From Mesorhizobium sp. SOD10 (GTDB taxonomy: Bacteria; Pseudomonadota; Alphaproteobacteria; Rhizobiales; Rhizobiaceae): a stretch of DNA of 64,000 bases. The translations under genes were made by a program, and so were the position numbers. A model generated the notes under the pieces. That model was given only the letters and a program-made list of their open reading frames with translations. It was not told the origin of the DNA and searched no databases. This document shows, in pieces, positions 37,089-46,158 of this stretch; within the stretch, counting starts at the first letter, position 1, and each line of letters begins with the position of its first letter. The stretch lies in NCBI GenBank assembly GCA_000824805.1, contig CCNA01000002.1, forward strand, positions 62,001-126,000. The letters are read 5' to 3'.

Positions 37089-38215
37089 CAGCGGGCCTCC
37101 TCGAGCTTGGGCGCTGCTTCGAGCTTCGCGCCGTTCGGCTTCATCAGCGCCATGCCGATCAGGCGAATGCGGTAGTGGATGAGCGTGTCGCAGCCGAGCA
37201 CGAAGAACAGAAGCATGCCCTGGAAGACGCGCGCCACTTTGTCGGAGATGCCGAGTGCGCTCTGCACCGCCTCGCCGCCGAGATAGGTCAGTGCCAGCAC
37301 CAGGCCCGCGGCGACGATGCCGAGTGGATTGAGGCGACCAAGAAAGGCGACGATGATGGCGGTGAAGCCATATCCGGGCGAGATCACCGGCTGCAACTGA
37401 CCGATGGCGCCGGAGACCTCGGAGATGCCCGCCAGACCGGCCAGCGCCCCGGACAAAAGAAAGGTGAAGAAGACCATGCGGTTGAAGCCGAAGCCGGCGA
37501 AGCGCCCTGCCCTAGGGCTGGAGCCCAGCACGCGCACTTCAAAACCTTTCAGCATGCGGCTCATCATCAGCCAGATCGCCACCGCGGCGACCAGCGCGAA
37601 GACGAAACCCCAATTGGCGCGGCCGGCATCCGGCATCAGCTCCGGCAGCACGGCCGAGTCGCCGAACTGGATGGTCTGCGGAAAGCCGTGGCCTTGCGGA
37701 TCGCGCCACGGGCCGCGCACCAGCCAGTCGAGGAAAAGCTGCGCCACATAGACCAGCATCAGGCTGGTGAGGATCTCATTGGTGCTGAAACGGGTCTTCA
37801 AGAGCGCCGGGATCGATGCGTAGAGCGCTCCGCCGACCATGCCCAGCAAGAGCATCAGCGGGATCACCAGCGGGCCTTCGAATTGCGGGAACAATACCGG
37901 GAGTATCGAGCCGAAGATCGCGCCGAAAATGAACTGGCCTTCGGCGCCGATGTTCCAGATGTTGGCCTTGTAGCAGACCGATAGGCCGACCGCGATCAGG
38001 ATCAGCGGTGCCGCCTTGATGGCCAACTCATGCAACTGCCAGACCTGGCTGATCGGCTCGACGAAATAGATCTCGAAGGCATTGAGCGGATTGACGCCGA
38101 GCAATGCGAACATGATGGCGCCGGCAATTATCGTCAGCGCGAAGGCGATGAAGGGCGACAGCATCGAGAACAGCGCCGAGCGCTGCGGGCGTTTGACGAG
38201 TTCGATGCGCATCAT
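37088..38215 (-). CDS. Nucleoside-type ABC transporter permease (first permease)
   Basis: A 375-residue permease of the YufP type with about ten helices. It shows AAPLILIAVGLSVCYKANIWNIGAEGQFIFGAIFGS and RVLGSSPRAGRFAGFGFNRMVFFTFLLSGALAGLAG. It overlaps the ATPase gene by four bases and the second permease by one, so the subunits are translationally coupled. The C-terminal tail is charged and cytosolic. Confidence 0.9.
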   Translation of the reverse strand: MMRIELVKRPQRSALFSMLSPFIAFALTIIAGAIMFALLGVNPLNAFEIYFVEPISQVWQLHELAIKAAPLILIAVGLSVCYKANIWNIGAEGQFIFGAIFGSILPVLFPQFEGPLVIPLMLLLGMVGGALYASIPALLKTRFSTNEILTSLMLVYVAQLFLDWLVRGPWRDPQGHGFPQTIQFGDSAVLPELMPDAGRANWGFVFALVAAVAIWLMMSRMLKGFEVRVLGSSPRAGRFAGFGFNRMVFFTFLLSGALAGLAGISEVSGAIGQLQPVISPGYGFTAIIVAFLGRLNPLGIVAAGLVLALTYLGGEAVQSALGISDKVARVFQGMLLFFVLGCDTLIHYRIRLIGMALMKPNGAKLEAAPKLEEAR

Positions 38216-39789
38216 GCCACCTCTATTCTGTGTTCGGCGTGGCCGGGCTCTGCGCCGCCCATCAAGAGGCCGATCTTCTCGAACGTCGCTTCGGCGATAG
38301 GCAGCGGCGCCGACAATTCTCCGTTGTGCATGACGGCGATCGCGTCCGACAGTTCGAACAATTCATCGAGATCCTGGCTGATGACCAGGACCGCCGAACC
38401 GCTGCGGGCTAGCTCGATCAGCGCCTGACGAATGTGGGCGGCAGCGCCTGCGTCCACGCCCCAGGTCGGCTGGTTGACGATCATGACGCTCGGCTTGCGG
38501 TCGAGCTCGCGGCCGACGATGAATTTCTGCAGATTGCCGCCCGACAGCGCGGCGGCCTCAGGATCGGGCGCGCTCTTGCGCACGTCCATCGCTTTGATGA
38601 TGCGCTGGGCGGCGCTGTAAACCGCGCCGTTCCTCACCATGCCACCCGATCCGACGAAAGCCTTGCCGTCGGTGGCATGGCGGGACAGAAGCAGGTTTTC
38701 CGAAAGCCTCATGCGCGGCGCCGCGCCATGGCCCAGGCGCTCTTCAGGCACGAACGCGGCTCCCATCAGGCGGCGGCCGGTGATCGGCAGCCCGCCGGCG
38801 TCCTTGCCTCGGATACGTACGGAACCGGCATCCTGCTGCAGCACTTCGCCGGAGACGGATTCGAAGAACTCGCCCTGGCCGTTGCCGGCCACACCCGCGA
38901 TGCCGATCACTTCGCCGGCGCGCACGGTGAGATTGATGTTCTTGAGCGGGATGGCGAAGGGCGTCGCCGGCTTGCGGCTGAGGCCGCGGATTTCCAGCAG
39001 CGCCGGCGCCGTCTCGATGCCTTCGGCCGGCGCGCGCACCACCGCCTTCACCTCGCTGCCGACCATCATGCGGGCAAGCGATGCGGCCGTCTCCTCACGC
39101 GGATTGCAGTGGCCGACGACCTTGCCGTGGCGAAGCACCGTGGCGCGATCGCAGATGCGTTTGACCTCTTCCAGCCGGTGCGAGATGTAGAGGATCGATT
39201 TGCCTTCCGAGCGCAGGCGCTCCAGCGTCTCGAACAGCTTGTCGGCTTCCTGCGGCGTCAGCACCGAGGTCGGCTCGTCGAGGATGATGAGCTGCGGCGT
39301 CTGTAAGAGGCAACGGATGATCTCGATGCGCTGGCGTTCGCCGACGGAGAGATCGCCGACCAGCGACTCCGGATCGAGCGGCAGGCCGTAGCTGTAGGAA
39401 AGCGCCCTCGCCTTCGCCGCGATGGTGCTGATGGGCGAACCATCATTGAGCGAAAGCGCGATGTTCTCGGCCGCCGTAAGCGCTTCGAAAAGCGAGAAAT
39501 GCTGGAACACCATGCCGATGCCCAGCTTCTTGGCCACCCCCGGGCTGGTGATCTGGACCGGCTTGCCGTCCCAGAAAATCTCGCCCGAATTCGGCTCGAG
39601 CGATCCGAACAGCATCTTGACCAGCGTCGACTTGCCGGCGCCGTTCTCGCCGAGCAGCGCGTGGATCTCGCCCTTCGCGATGTTTAGATCGATGTGATCG
39701 CACGCCGTCAGCGTGCCGAAAATCTTGGTAAGGCCACGAACCTCGAGCAGGTTCGACCTGTCATGATTTGCACTCACAGTGCCTCCCAT
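38212..39789 (-). CDS. Nucleoside/sugar-type ABC transporter ATP-binding protein (duplicated)
   Basis: A 525-residue duplicated ATPase of the RbsA/YufO type. The N-terminal half has Walker A GENGAGKSTLVKM, the signature LSVGERQRIEIIRCLL and Walker B LIILDEPTSVLTPQE. The C-terminal half has a degenerate P-loop (GVAGNGQGEFFES) and LSGGNLQKFIVGREL. Together with the BMP binding protein and two permeases it forms a nucleoside importer. It is the first gene of the operon; an inverted repeat lies upstream at 39866-39882. Confidence 0.92.
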   Translation of the reverse strand: MGGTVSANHDRSNLLEVRGLTKIFGTLTACDHIDLNIAKGEIHALLGENGAGKSTLVKMLFGSLEPNSGEIFWDGKPVQITSPGVAKKLGIGMVFQHFSLFEALTAAENIALSLNDGSPISTIAAKARALSYSYGLPLDPESLVGDLSVGERQRIEIIRCLLQTPQLIILDEPTSVLTPQEADKLFETLERLRSEGKSILYISHRLEEVKRICDRATVLRHGKVVGHCNPREETAASLARMMVGSEVKAVVRAPAEGIETAPALLEIRGLSRKPATPFAIPLKNINLTVRAGEVIGIAGVAGNGQGEFFESVSGEVLQQDAGSVRIRGKDAGGLPITGRRLMGAAFVPEERLGHGAAPRMRLSENLLLSRHATDGKAFVGSGGMVRNGAVYSAAQRIIKAMDVRKSAPDPEAAALSGGNLQKFIVGRELDRKPSVMIVNQPTWGVDAGAAAHIRQALIELARSGSAVLVISQDLDELFELSDAIAVMHNGELSAPLPIAEATFEKIGLLMGGAEPGHAEHRIEVA

Positions 39790-39865
39790 CCAGTTGCCCG
39801 GATATGTTCTGTGTTCCCGCTGTCATGGTATGCGCGGCCGGCTCCCATCGGAAAGCAGCACCCAA

Positions 39866-39882
39866 CTTGAAAGAGCTTCAAG
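39866..39882. promoter_or_regulatory. Possible operator upstream of the nucleoside importer operon
   Basis: A perfect 6-bp inverted repeat CTTGAA-N5-TTCAAG lies 77 bases upstream of the ATPase start. No regulator gene is adjacent, so the assignment rests on position and symmetry only. Confidence 0.3.
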
Positions 39883-39943
39883 AATTTCAGCGGAAACTCA
39901 AGGGCTAAGATAGACCTCTTGAGAACAACGGCAATCCGCATCG

Positions 39944-39991
39944 CTTTTTCAGGCAAGCCGTGCCTTCGGGCACGGCAAGCCGCTGAAAAAC
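39944..39991 (-). terminator. Terminator after the quinone oxidoreductase gene
   Basis: A long hairpin with inner stem GCCGTGCC/GGCACGGC on a TTCG loop (CGAA on the coding strand) and outer TTTTTCAG/CTGAAAAA arms. It lies about 50 bases past the minus-strand stop at 40041 and could work in both directions. Confidence 0.8.
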
Positions 39992-40040
39992 AAGGCAGTC
40001 GGCTGGGTGTTGGTGCCGAAAGTATGAAGCGGTGAAAGCT

Positions 40041-41018
40041 CTAGGGGATGAGGACGGTCGTGCCCGTTGTCTTGCGGGCTTCGAGATCGGCCTGCGCCTT
40101 TGCCGCGTCCTTCAGCGCATAGCGCTGGTTGATCTTGATCTCGACGGCGCCGCTCTTGACCACGTCGAAAAGCGCTTCGGCCGACTTCACCAGATCCTCG
40201 CGCTTGGCGTTGTAGACGAACAGCGTCGGCCGGGTCGCATAGATCGAGCCTTTCTGTGCCAGCAGCGACATGGAGAAAGGCGGGATCGGTCCGGACGACT
40301 GGCCGAAGCTGACGAACATGCCGAGCGGCCGCAGGCAGTCGAGCGATGCCGGAAAGGTGTCGGCGCCGACGGAATCGTAAACGACGTCGCATTTCTTCCC
40401 GCCGGTCAGTGCGGTGACGCCGGCGACGAAATCCTGCTCCTTGTAGTTGATGACGTGGTCGAAGCCATGCGCCCGGGCAAGCTCGATCTTGTCGGCGGAG
40501 CTCGCGGTGCCGATCACGGTCGCGCCGAGATGCTTTGCCCATTGGCCGAGGATGAGGCCCACGCCGCCGGCCGCGGCGTGGTAGAGAACCGTGTCGCCGG
40601 CCTTCACCGGAAAGGTGCGGCGCAAAAGATACTCCGCCGTCATGCCTTTCAGCATCATCGCCGCCGCCTGCTCGTCGCTGATGCCGTCCGGCACTTTGAC
40701 CACGCGGTCTGCGGCGATCACCCGTTGCTCGGCATAAGCCCCGACATTGACGGCATAGGCGATGCGGTCGCCTGGCTTCAGCCAGTCGACGCCGGTGCCG
40801 AGCGCCAGCACGACGCCCGCCGCCTCGCCGCCCGGGATCAGCGGAAAGCCGCCGGGTGGCGGGTAAAGCCCCGAGCGGTAATAGACGTCGATGAAGTTGA
40901 GGCCGATCGCCGTGTGCCGGATCAGGATCTGGCCTTCTCCCGGCTGGCCGGGATCGGCATTTTCATAAGCCAGGACTTCGGGGCCGCCATTGGCGTGGAT
41001 GCGGATTGCCTTGGACAT
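40041..41018 (-). CDS. NADPH:quinone oxidoreductase (zinc-free MDR family)
   Basis: A 325-residue medium-chain dehydrogenase/reductase of the QOR/Qor1 type. It contains AIGLNFIDVYYRSGLYP, GGEAAGVVLALG, the NADPH-binding GDTVLYHAAAGGVGLILGQWAKHLGA and GSIYATRPTLFVY, and lacks zinc-binding cysteines. Members reduce quinones one electron at a time or act on enones. The start MSKAIRIHANGGPEVL at 41018 is 18 codons inside the longest frame. It appears monocistronic. Confidence 0.92.
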   Translation of the reverse strand: MSKAIRIHANGGPEVLAYENADPGQPGEGQILIRHTAIGLNFIDVYYRSGLYPPPGGFPLIPGGEAAGVVLALGTGVDWLKPGDRIAYAVNVGAYAEQRVIAADRVVKVPDGISDEQAAAMMLKGMTAEYLLRRTFPVKAGDTVLYHAAAGGVGLILGQWAKHLGATVIGTASSADKIELARAHGFDHVINYKEQDFVAGVTALTGGKKCDVVYDSVGADTFPASLDCLRPLGMFVSFGQSSGPIPPFSMSLLAQKGSIYATRPTLFVYNAKREDLVKSAEALFDVVKSGAVEIKINQRYALKDAAKAQADLEARKTTGTTVLIP

Positions 41019-41149
41019 CGCTGAACTCTCTGAAGGGTACACAATCTGGAACATGATTCCGAAAGGGAGCACCGATTTTTCGGAAGCTCATGCGCCGATG
41101 GACAGTTAGGCCAGGATGACCATTCGACCAGAAATATCCTGATCCAGGA

Positions 41150-41968
41150 TCAGGGCTTCTTGGCGCCCAGATTGGGGAACATCTGCATGACGCCCCCGAT
41201 GCAGGCGAGATAGAGGCCGGTGATGGTGATGCCGATCTTGGTGAAGTCGCTGACCTGCTCACCCAGCACGCCGATCTTGTTGTAGAAGCTGGCTAGCGCG
41301 GCCTGCGCCAGCGCCAGCGCGCCGAAGGCGCACCACAAAAGCGTGATGCCGAGATTGACCGGCCTCAGCCGCACGACGCGCACCGGATGGATGAAGTTGA
41401 TCGGCAGGAAAGTCAAAATGCCGGCGACCACCACCACGGCGAAAGACACCCATTGCCCGGGCTCGATGACGAAGAGCGTGAACACCACCATGTTCCACAC
41501 GACCGGGAACCCCTTGAAGAAGTTCTCCTTCGTCTTCATGCCGGTGTCGGCATAATAGATCGCGCTGGAGACGACGATGATGGCCGCCGACAGGAAGGAC
41601 AGGTTCTCGCCCATGAAGCCGCGCTGATAGAGCGCGAAGGCCGGAATGAGCACGTAAGTGACGTAGTCGATGATGTTGTCGAGGAGCTCGCCCGACCAAG
41701 TCGGCAGGATTTCCTTGACCTCGAGCTTCCTGGCGATCGGGCCGTCGATGCCGTCCACGAACAGCGCCAGTCCAAGCCACCAGAACATCGCCGTCCAGCG
41801 CTCCTCGCTCGCCGCCACCAGCGACAGGAACGCAAGGAACGATCCCGACGCGGTGAGAAGATGGACGGAGAACGCGCGCGCCTGCGGCCACGTCACCTTC
41901 TTCTTCGGCAACGGGATCCGTTCCGCGATCTTCTTGGCTGCCTTGCCGGCCCTTGTGTTCTTGCTCAC
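41150..41968 (-). CDS. pcs: Phosphatidylcholine synthase
   Basis: A 272-residue membrane CDP-alcohol phosphatidyltransferase that condenses choline with CDP-diacylglycerol. The CDP-alcohol motif is present as VDGIDGPIARKLEVKEILPTWSGELLDNIIDYVTYV, and HLLTASGSFLAFLSLVA and TFLPINFIHPVRV match rhizobial Pcs. The probable start is a GTG at 41968 overlapping the DUF1326 stop (GTGA). The basic N-terminal extension (SKNTRAGKAAKKIAERIPLPKKK) is longer than in Sinorhizobium Pcs. It makes phosphatidylcholine, a lipid needed for host interaction in many rhizobia. Confidence 0.92.
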   Translation of the reverse strand: MSKNTRAGKAAKKIAERIPLPKKKVTWPQARAFSVHLLTASGSFLAFLSLVAASEERWTAMFWWLGLALFVDGIDGPIARKLEVKEILPTWSGELLDNIIDYVTYVLIPAFALYQRGFMGENLSFLSAAIIVVSSAIYYADTGMKTKENFFKGFPVVWNMVVFTLFVIEPGQWVSFAVVVVAGILTFLPINFIHPVRVVRLRPVNLGITLLWCAFGALALAQAALASFYNKIGVLGEQVSDFTKIGITITGLYLACIGGVMQMFPNLGAKKP

Positions 41969-42579
41969 GGTCCCCGCCAGTCCAGCTTGCAGATTTCGGC
42001 CGAGCGGCCGGCGAAATTCCAGTTGCGGCCGAAGGCGCGCATCTTGCTCTTGTCGGACTTCGCCACGATGATCTCCGGCGCGATCCAATATTCGGAATTG
42101 GTGATCACCGTATCCTTCTCGCGGTCCTTGCCTGGGATAGGCGTCACCGCGCCGTCGATGATTTTCGGTATCTGGAAGACGCGTGTCTTGTCGCGCGTCT
42201 CGTAGGAGATCGGCACCTGCTCGACCCCGAGGAATTTCCCGACGAGGATCGACAGCAGCGAGGTGGTGCCGCCGGCCTTGCCGGTGAAGATCTTGGTCAG
42301 CGCCTTCACCGCGTAGATCGAGGCGCGCTTGTCGATGAACAGGCCTGCCGTCCAGTTGCCGCGGCTCATATAACCGGGGATTTCCATGATCAGGCCGAGA
42401 TTGAGGCCGGAAAGCTCGACCTCGCCGAAATGGCCCGCGTCGATCCGGAAGCCCGCCCAGGTCTGGCAATAGCCCTCGGTCGGCGGATGGCTGCCCAGCG
42501 ACAGCACGCAGGGACAGAAAACCGTGCAATTGCAGGAGAGTACGAGCTCCCCTTTCATTGCCCAGCTTTGGTCGGTCAT
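41965..42579 (-). CDS. DUF1326 family protein
   Basis: A 204-residue soluble protein. The family's cysteine cluster is near the start (LVLSCNCTVFCPCVLSLG), a likely metal-binding site; the rest is a beta-rich domain ending FAGRSAEICKLDW. No enzymatic function is established for the family. It is 12 bases behind the DUF2182 gene and overlaps pcs, so the three are co-transcribed. Confidence 0.85.
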   Translation of the reverse strand: MTDQSWAMKGELVLSCNCTVFCPCVLSLGSHPPTEGYCQTWAGFRIDAGHFGEVELSGLNLGLIMEIPGYMSRGNWTAGLFIDKRASIYAVKALTKIFTGKAGGTTSLLSILVGKFLGVEQVPISYETRDKTRVFQIPKIIDGAVTPIPGKDREKDTVITNSEYWIAPEIIVAKSDKSKMRAFGRNWNFAGRSAEICKLDWRGP

Positions 42580-42591
42580 CGAATTCTCCCC

Positions 42592-43482
42592 TTACGCCGA
42601 AACTAATAGCAGGGCTGCCGCCCACACAAGCAGTATCGCACCGGCAACCCGGCTGGCCACCCTGCCGGCGGTCTGTTTTTCGATTAGGGTGAACAGTCCG
42701 ATCAGCGCCATCCAGAAGACGTTCATCGCCCCTACGGCGAACATCACCAGCATCAGCGCCCAGCAGCAACCGAGGCACCAGACGCCCTGCTCCAATCCCA
42801 GACGGAAGATGCGGCCCGGTTTCGCGCTCCAGTTGGCGAAGAGGATCGAGAACGGGTTCCGGCATTTTTCCAGGCATGCCCGTTTCACGCCGCTGAATTG
42901 ATAAAGACCCGCGACAAGCAGCGCCGCGGCGCCGGCAAGGCCAACGGCCGGATCGAGCATCCGATCGGAACCGGCGAAGGCGTAGACCGCGAGTGTCAGC
43001 ATCGTGAAACCCACGGATGCGGCAAGCCATGTGCTGAGATATCCGGCGACAAGCACCAGCGGATGAACGGCGGGTCCGCCCTTGATCCTCGCCGTGTCGG
43101 CGATTTCGCAATAGGTGCGAATCAACGGCGCCGCCGATGGCAGCATCGCCGCCACGGCCATCAGGAACCACATCAGCACAAGCGCCGACGCCTGTTGGAC
43201 GGTCGGGCCTGCGAGCGGCGCCGGCGCGAGACACAGAGCAAAGAACCGGTCGAGAAGATCCGGCAACGGCAGGTTCGGCAGGTTTTTCAGCAGCATGTCG
43301 CCGGGCGCGCCGGCAGGGCGGCTTTCGGCGCCGCGGATCGCCATTGCGCCGAGAAGGAACCAGGCGAAGGCGATACCGATGCCGATCGTGAGCATGACCG
43401 CGAGGCGCGGGCTGCGCGCGACGCCCGCCGTCGCGCGGCCGGCGCGGTCGAGATGGCTGAAATCATGCTGCTCGCCGCTCAT
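42592..43482 (-). CDS. DUF2182 predicted metal-binding membrane protein
   Basis: A 296-residue integral membrane protein with about seven hydrophobic helices. The N-terminal cytosolic stretch is followed by WFLLGAMAIRG; the family motifs are VLMWFLMAVAAMLPSAAP, the CLEKCRNPFS cysteine pair and the GVWCLGCCWALMLVMFAVGAMN helix with three cysteines. DUF2182 and DUF1326 often occur together and are thought to handle a metal, perhaps copper; this is inference. It is the first gene of the three-gene operon. Confidence 0.83.
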   Translation of the reverse strand: MSGEQHDFSHLDRAGRATAGVARSPRLAVMLTIGIGIAFAWFLLGAMAIRGAESRPAGAPGDMLLKNLPNLPLPDLLDRFFALCLAPAPLAGPTVQQASALVLMWFLMAVAAMLPSAAPLIRTYCEIADTARIKGGPAVHPLVLVAGYLSTWLAASVGFTMLTLAVYAFAGSDRMLDPAVGLAGAAALLVAGLYQFSGVKRACLEKCRNPFSILFANWSAKPGRIFRLGLEQGVWCLGCCWALMLVMFAVGAMNVFWMALIGLFTLIEKQTAGRVASRVAGAILLVWAAALLLVSA

Positions 43483-43584
43483 GGCACTCGAATGGGCTGA
43501 ATCGCCGCGTTGATCAAGCCGGCTGATCTGACCTATATCCGGGATAAAGGCCCGACGGGTCGCCTCTCATTGTGGAAGCCTGGC

Positions 43585-44793
43585 GTGGAGCACAACGACA
43601 AAGCCCGCATCCTGGTTGCCGGCAGCGGTCCGGCCGGCTTGATCGCGGCGCTCGGCTTTGCCGGGGCCGGCTTCGACGTCACGTTGGTCGGCCCCGAGGC
43701 CAACACCGCCGACGGCCGCACCACGGCCCTCATGAATCCGGCGCTGAAGGTCCTTGAACGTCTGGGCGTCCTTGCTGAACTGAGGACGCAGGCCGCGCCG
43801 CTCAAGGCGATGCGTATCGTCGACGCCACAAGGCGGCTGATCCGCAGCCCAACGGTGACCTTCCGCGCCGGCGAGATCGGCGAGGAACAGTTCGGCCTCA
43901 ATTTGCCGAACAAGACTCTTATCCCCATCCTCGCGAGGGCCGTTTCAGCTGAGGGCATTCATTGGCTAAAATCCACCGTCGCGTCCTGGAGCCTTGATGC
44001 CGAGCAGGCTCATGCAAGGCTGGCCGACGGAAGCGAAATCTCGGCCGCGCTGGCGGTCGCCGCCGATGGGCGCCTGTCTCCGGCGCGCGAAGCCGCTGGC
44101 ATTCGCGCCTCCGCGCGGCCTTATCCGCAGTCGGCGCTTGTTCTCAATTTTGGCCATCGCAGCGAGCATGGCTTTGTCTCGACCGAATTCCACACCGAAA
44201 CGGGGGCGTTCACGCAGGTACCGCTGCCCGGCAGGCGTTCGAGTCTTGTCTGGGTGGTGAAGCCGGAGACGGCGCAGGAGCTTGCGGCGCTCGACGATGC
44301 AGCCTTGTCGGCGCGTGTCGAGGAGCAGATGCAGTCGATGCTTGGCCGTGTCTCCGTCGAGCCAGGTCGCCAGGTCTATCCGTTGTCGGCGGCCTCGCCC
44401 GGCCGCTTCGCGCGAAACCGCGTGGCGCTGGTCGGCGAGGCAGCGCATGTGTTTCCGCCGATCGGCGCCCAAGGCCTCAACCTCGGCATCAGGGATATCG
44501 AAGATCTGATTGGAATCGCGAGTGAAAACAGCAGCGATCCCGGGTCGCGCCGGGCCCTCGCCGCCTATGACACGAGGCGCCGGCCCGACATATGGGCGCG
44601 CAGCGGCGCGGTGAATCTGCTCAACATGTCGCTCTTGTCCGACATGCTGCCGGCGCAGCTGGCACGCAGCGCCGGCCTCAATGCGCTGGGCAGCTTCGCC
44701 CCGCTGCGAGCCTTCTTCATGCGCGAGGGGCTGCGGCCGGGCAGCGGCTTTCGCGCCATTGCCGGCGGCTTGCGCAAACCGGCCGAGCATTAG
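43585..44793 (+). CDS. UbiH/UbiF-family FAD monooxygenase
   Basis: A 402-residue flavoprotein hydroxylase of the ubiquinone-biosynthesis type. It has the FAD motif ILVAGSGPAGLIAALGFAGAGFDVTLVG, the GRTTALMNPALKVLERLGV segment, and the late GEAAHVFPPIGAQGLNLGIRDIEDL. The ring position hydroxylated cannot be told. The longest frame starts with TTG at 43510, but GTG at 43585, with GGAAG eight bases upstream and directly before the FAD motif, is preferred. Confidence 0.88.
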   Translation: MEHNDKARILVAGSGPAGLIAALGFAGAGFDVTLVGPEANTADGRTTALMNPALKVLERLGVLAELRTQAAPLKAMRIVDATRRLIRSPTVTFRAGEIGEEQFGLNLPNKTLIPILARAVSAEGIHWLKSTVASWSLDAEQAHARLADGSEISAALAVAADGRLSPAREAAGIRASARPYPQSALVLNFGHRSEHGFVSTEFHTETGAFTQVPLPGRRSSLVWVVKPETAQELAALDDAALSARVEEQMQSMLGRVSVEPGRQVYPLSAASPGRFARNRVALVGEAAHVFPPIGAQGLNLGIRDIEDLIGIASENSSDPGSRRALAAYDTRRRPDIWARSGAVNLLNMSLLSDMLPAQLARSAGLNALGSFAPLRAFFMREGLRPGSGFRAIAGGLRKPAEH

Positions 44794-45016
44794 AAGCCGA
44801 TCAGCGCCTCCTTCCACGCCACGCGCGAAACCTTACGCGTAGCCCATCCGTAGCTTGCAACATGGAGTGCGGCTATTGAATTGCGGCAGCGCCTGCGCCA
44901 AATAGGCCCAAGCCGAAAGTCGGGGTCGATTTTTGGCGGCGTGACGTGTAAATTCAAGGTCTTAGGCGCCTTGCGCGCAGCCACAATGGCGCCTCGGAAC
45001 CTAAGTGGTGAGCGTG

Positions 45017-45340
45017 ATGAAAACGGCCAAGTTCTCGATCGGGCAGGTGGTTCGCCACAGGCTGTTTCCGTTCCGCGGCGTGATCTTCGACGTCGATCCC
45101 GAATTCGCCAACACCGAGGAATGGTACGAGGCCATTCCCGCCGACGTCCGTCCGCGCAAGGACCAGCCTTTCTATCATCTTCTGGCGGAGAATTCTGAGA
45201 CCGAATACATCGCCTATGTATCCGAGCAGAACCTGCTCGAGGACCGGTCGGGCGAGCCGGTGCGGCATCCGCAGATCGGCGAGATGTTCGACAAGCTGCC
45301 GGACGGCCGCTACGAGCCGAAGCGCCAGTCGAAGCACTGA
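45017..45340 (+). CDS. hspQ: Heat-shock protein HspQ
   Basis: A 107-residue YccV/HspQ-type protein: KFSIGQVVRHRLFPFRGVIFDVDPEF, then DQPFYHLLAENSETEYIAYVSEQNLL. In E. coli HspQ promotes degradation of denatured DnaA and enhances the Lon protease; it is heat-induced. The ATG at 45017 is preferred over upstream in-frame GTGs at 45005 and 45008. Length is typical. It appears monocistronic; a mosaic repeat follows. Confidence 0.9.
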   Translation: MKTAKFSIGQVVRHRLFPFRGVIFDVDPEFANTEEWYEAIPADVRPRKDQPFYHLLAENSETEYIAYVSEQNLLEDRSGEPVRHPQIGEMFDKLPDGRYEPKRQSKH

Positions 45341-45360
45341 GCCGCAAAAGCACGCCACGC

Positions 45361-45460
45361 AGGGCATTTCACCGTTTCACGGAAACGGTGGAGTGCCCTA
45401 TCTCCTTGTTTTTACGCAATTCCGGACGGAAAGCCGCTCGCACTTTTCCTGGAAGTGCTC
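45361..45460. repeat. Rhizobial mosaic palindromic repeat, copy B
   Basis: Two modules follow hspQ: an imperfect palindrome AGGGCATTTCACCGTTT/AAACGGTGGAGTGCCCT (45361-45399) and a second with CAATTCCGGACGGAAA and TTTTCCTGGAAGTGCTC arms (about 45418-45460). The second module reappears, inverted, at 53641-53682 and, degraded, near 49076-49113. Confidence 0.8.
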
Positions 45461-45487
45461 CACGCGCGCACAGCGCGTCGACAACAA

Positions 45488-45514
45488 AAAAGCGGGGCGA
45501 ATTGCCCCGCTTTT
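45488..45514 (-). terminator. Terminator of ialB
   Basis: The stem AAAAGCGGGGC/GCCCCGCTTTT with a five-base loop lies 24 bases after the minus-strand ialB stop and is followed on that strand by a run of six T. Confidence 0.87.
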
Positions 45515-45537
45515 GTTTCCAGAGCATGCTCCGGCGA

Positions 45538-46158
45538 TCAGTTCGCGGTCTTGGCCTTGTCCTGCTCGTCCTTGAGCTTCTTGGCGAAGTCCTGGTTGTT
45601 CTTGGCGACGAAGTCCTGCAGCTTCTTCTGCCGGTCCTCGATGTCCGACTGCTGCAGCGGCGGGCCATCATAGGCGCCGCTGAAACCGGTGAGCGCGATC
45701 TTGATCGGGTTCGGCTGGTTCTGGAAGTTGATCGAGGTGAGCGTGATGCCCTGCCCCTTCTTGAAGGAAGCGACGAGCTGGTCGCTCAGCGGCACTTCCG
45801 CCACGCAGCGATCCGGGAAGCAGATCACATAATCGAGCTTCTGCGCCTTGCCGGAATCGATCTGGAGCGCGATGCCCGGAGGAACCAGGCGGCCGGTCGG
45901 GACCGTGACCTGGAAGACCTTGCGGTTCACCTTGCCCTTGAGCTCGATCAGGCTGACGCCGGTGACGAGCTGGCCGTTGCCTGCGGTGACGATGTTCTGC
46001 ACATTGCAGATGTCGACGTCTTCCTGCTTGGTGCAAGCCTTGAACCAGCCCTGAGGAATCTGCGGCTGCTGTTGGGCCGAGGCGGTGAAAAGCCCGGCGC
46101 CCAGAACGCCGACCACGCCTGCGGCCAGCACCGAAAGGCGGTACGCGTTGATCGTCAT
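45538..46158 (-). CDS. Invasion-associated locus B (IalB) family protein
   Basis: A 206-residue exported protein with a signal peptide (LSVLAAGVVGVLGAGLFTASAQ) and the IalB domain: GWFKACTKQEDVDICNVQNIVTAGNG, VPTGRLVPPGIALQIDSGKAQKLDYVICFPDRCVAEVPL. Four cysteines likely form two disulfides. The C-terminal 35 residues are a charged helix (DRQKKLQDFVAKNNQDFAKKLKDEQ). IalB was named for Bartonella erythrocyte invasion, but it is general in Rhizobiales. An upstream start three codons earlier is possible. Confidence 0.88.
   Translation of the reverse strand: MTINAYRLSVLAAGVVGVLGAGLFTASAQQQPQIPQGWFKACTKQEDVDICNVQNIVTAGNGQLVTGVSLIELKGKVNRKVFQVTVPTGRLVPPGIALQIDSGKAQKLDYVICFPDRCVAEVPLSDQLVASFKKGQGITLTSINFQNQPNPIKIALTGFSGAYDGPPLQQSDIEDRQKKLQDFVAKNNQDFAKKLKDEQDKAKTAN

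Noticed and set aside
43510..43584. Upstream TTG start for the UbiH-type gene
   Set aside because: The extra 25 residues precede the FAD motif without similarity, and a better-placed GTG with a ribosome binding site follows.
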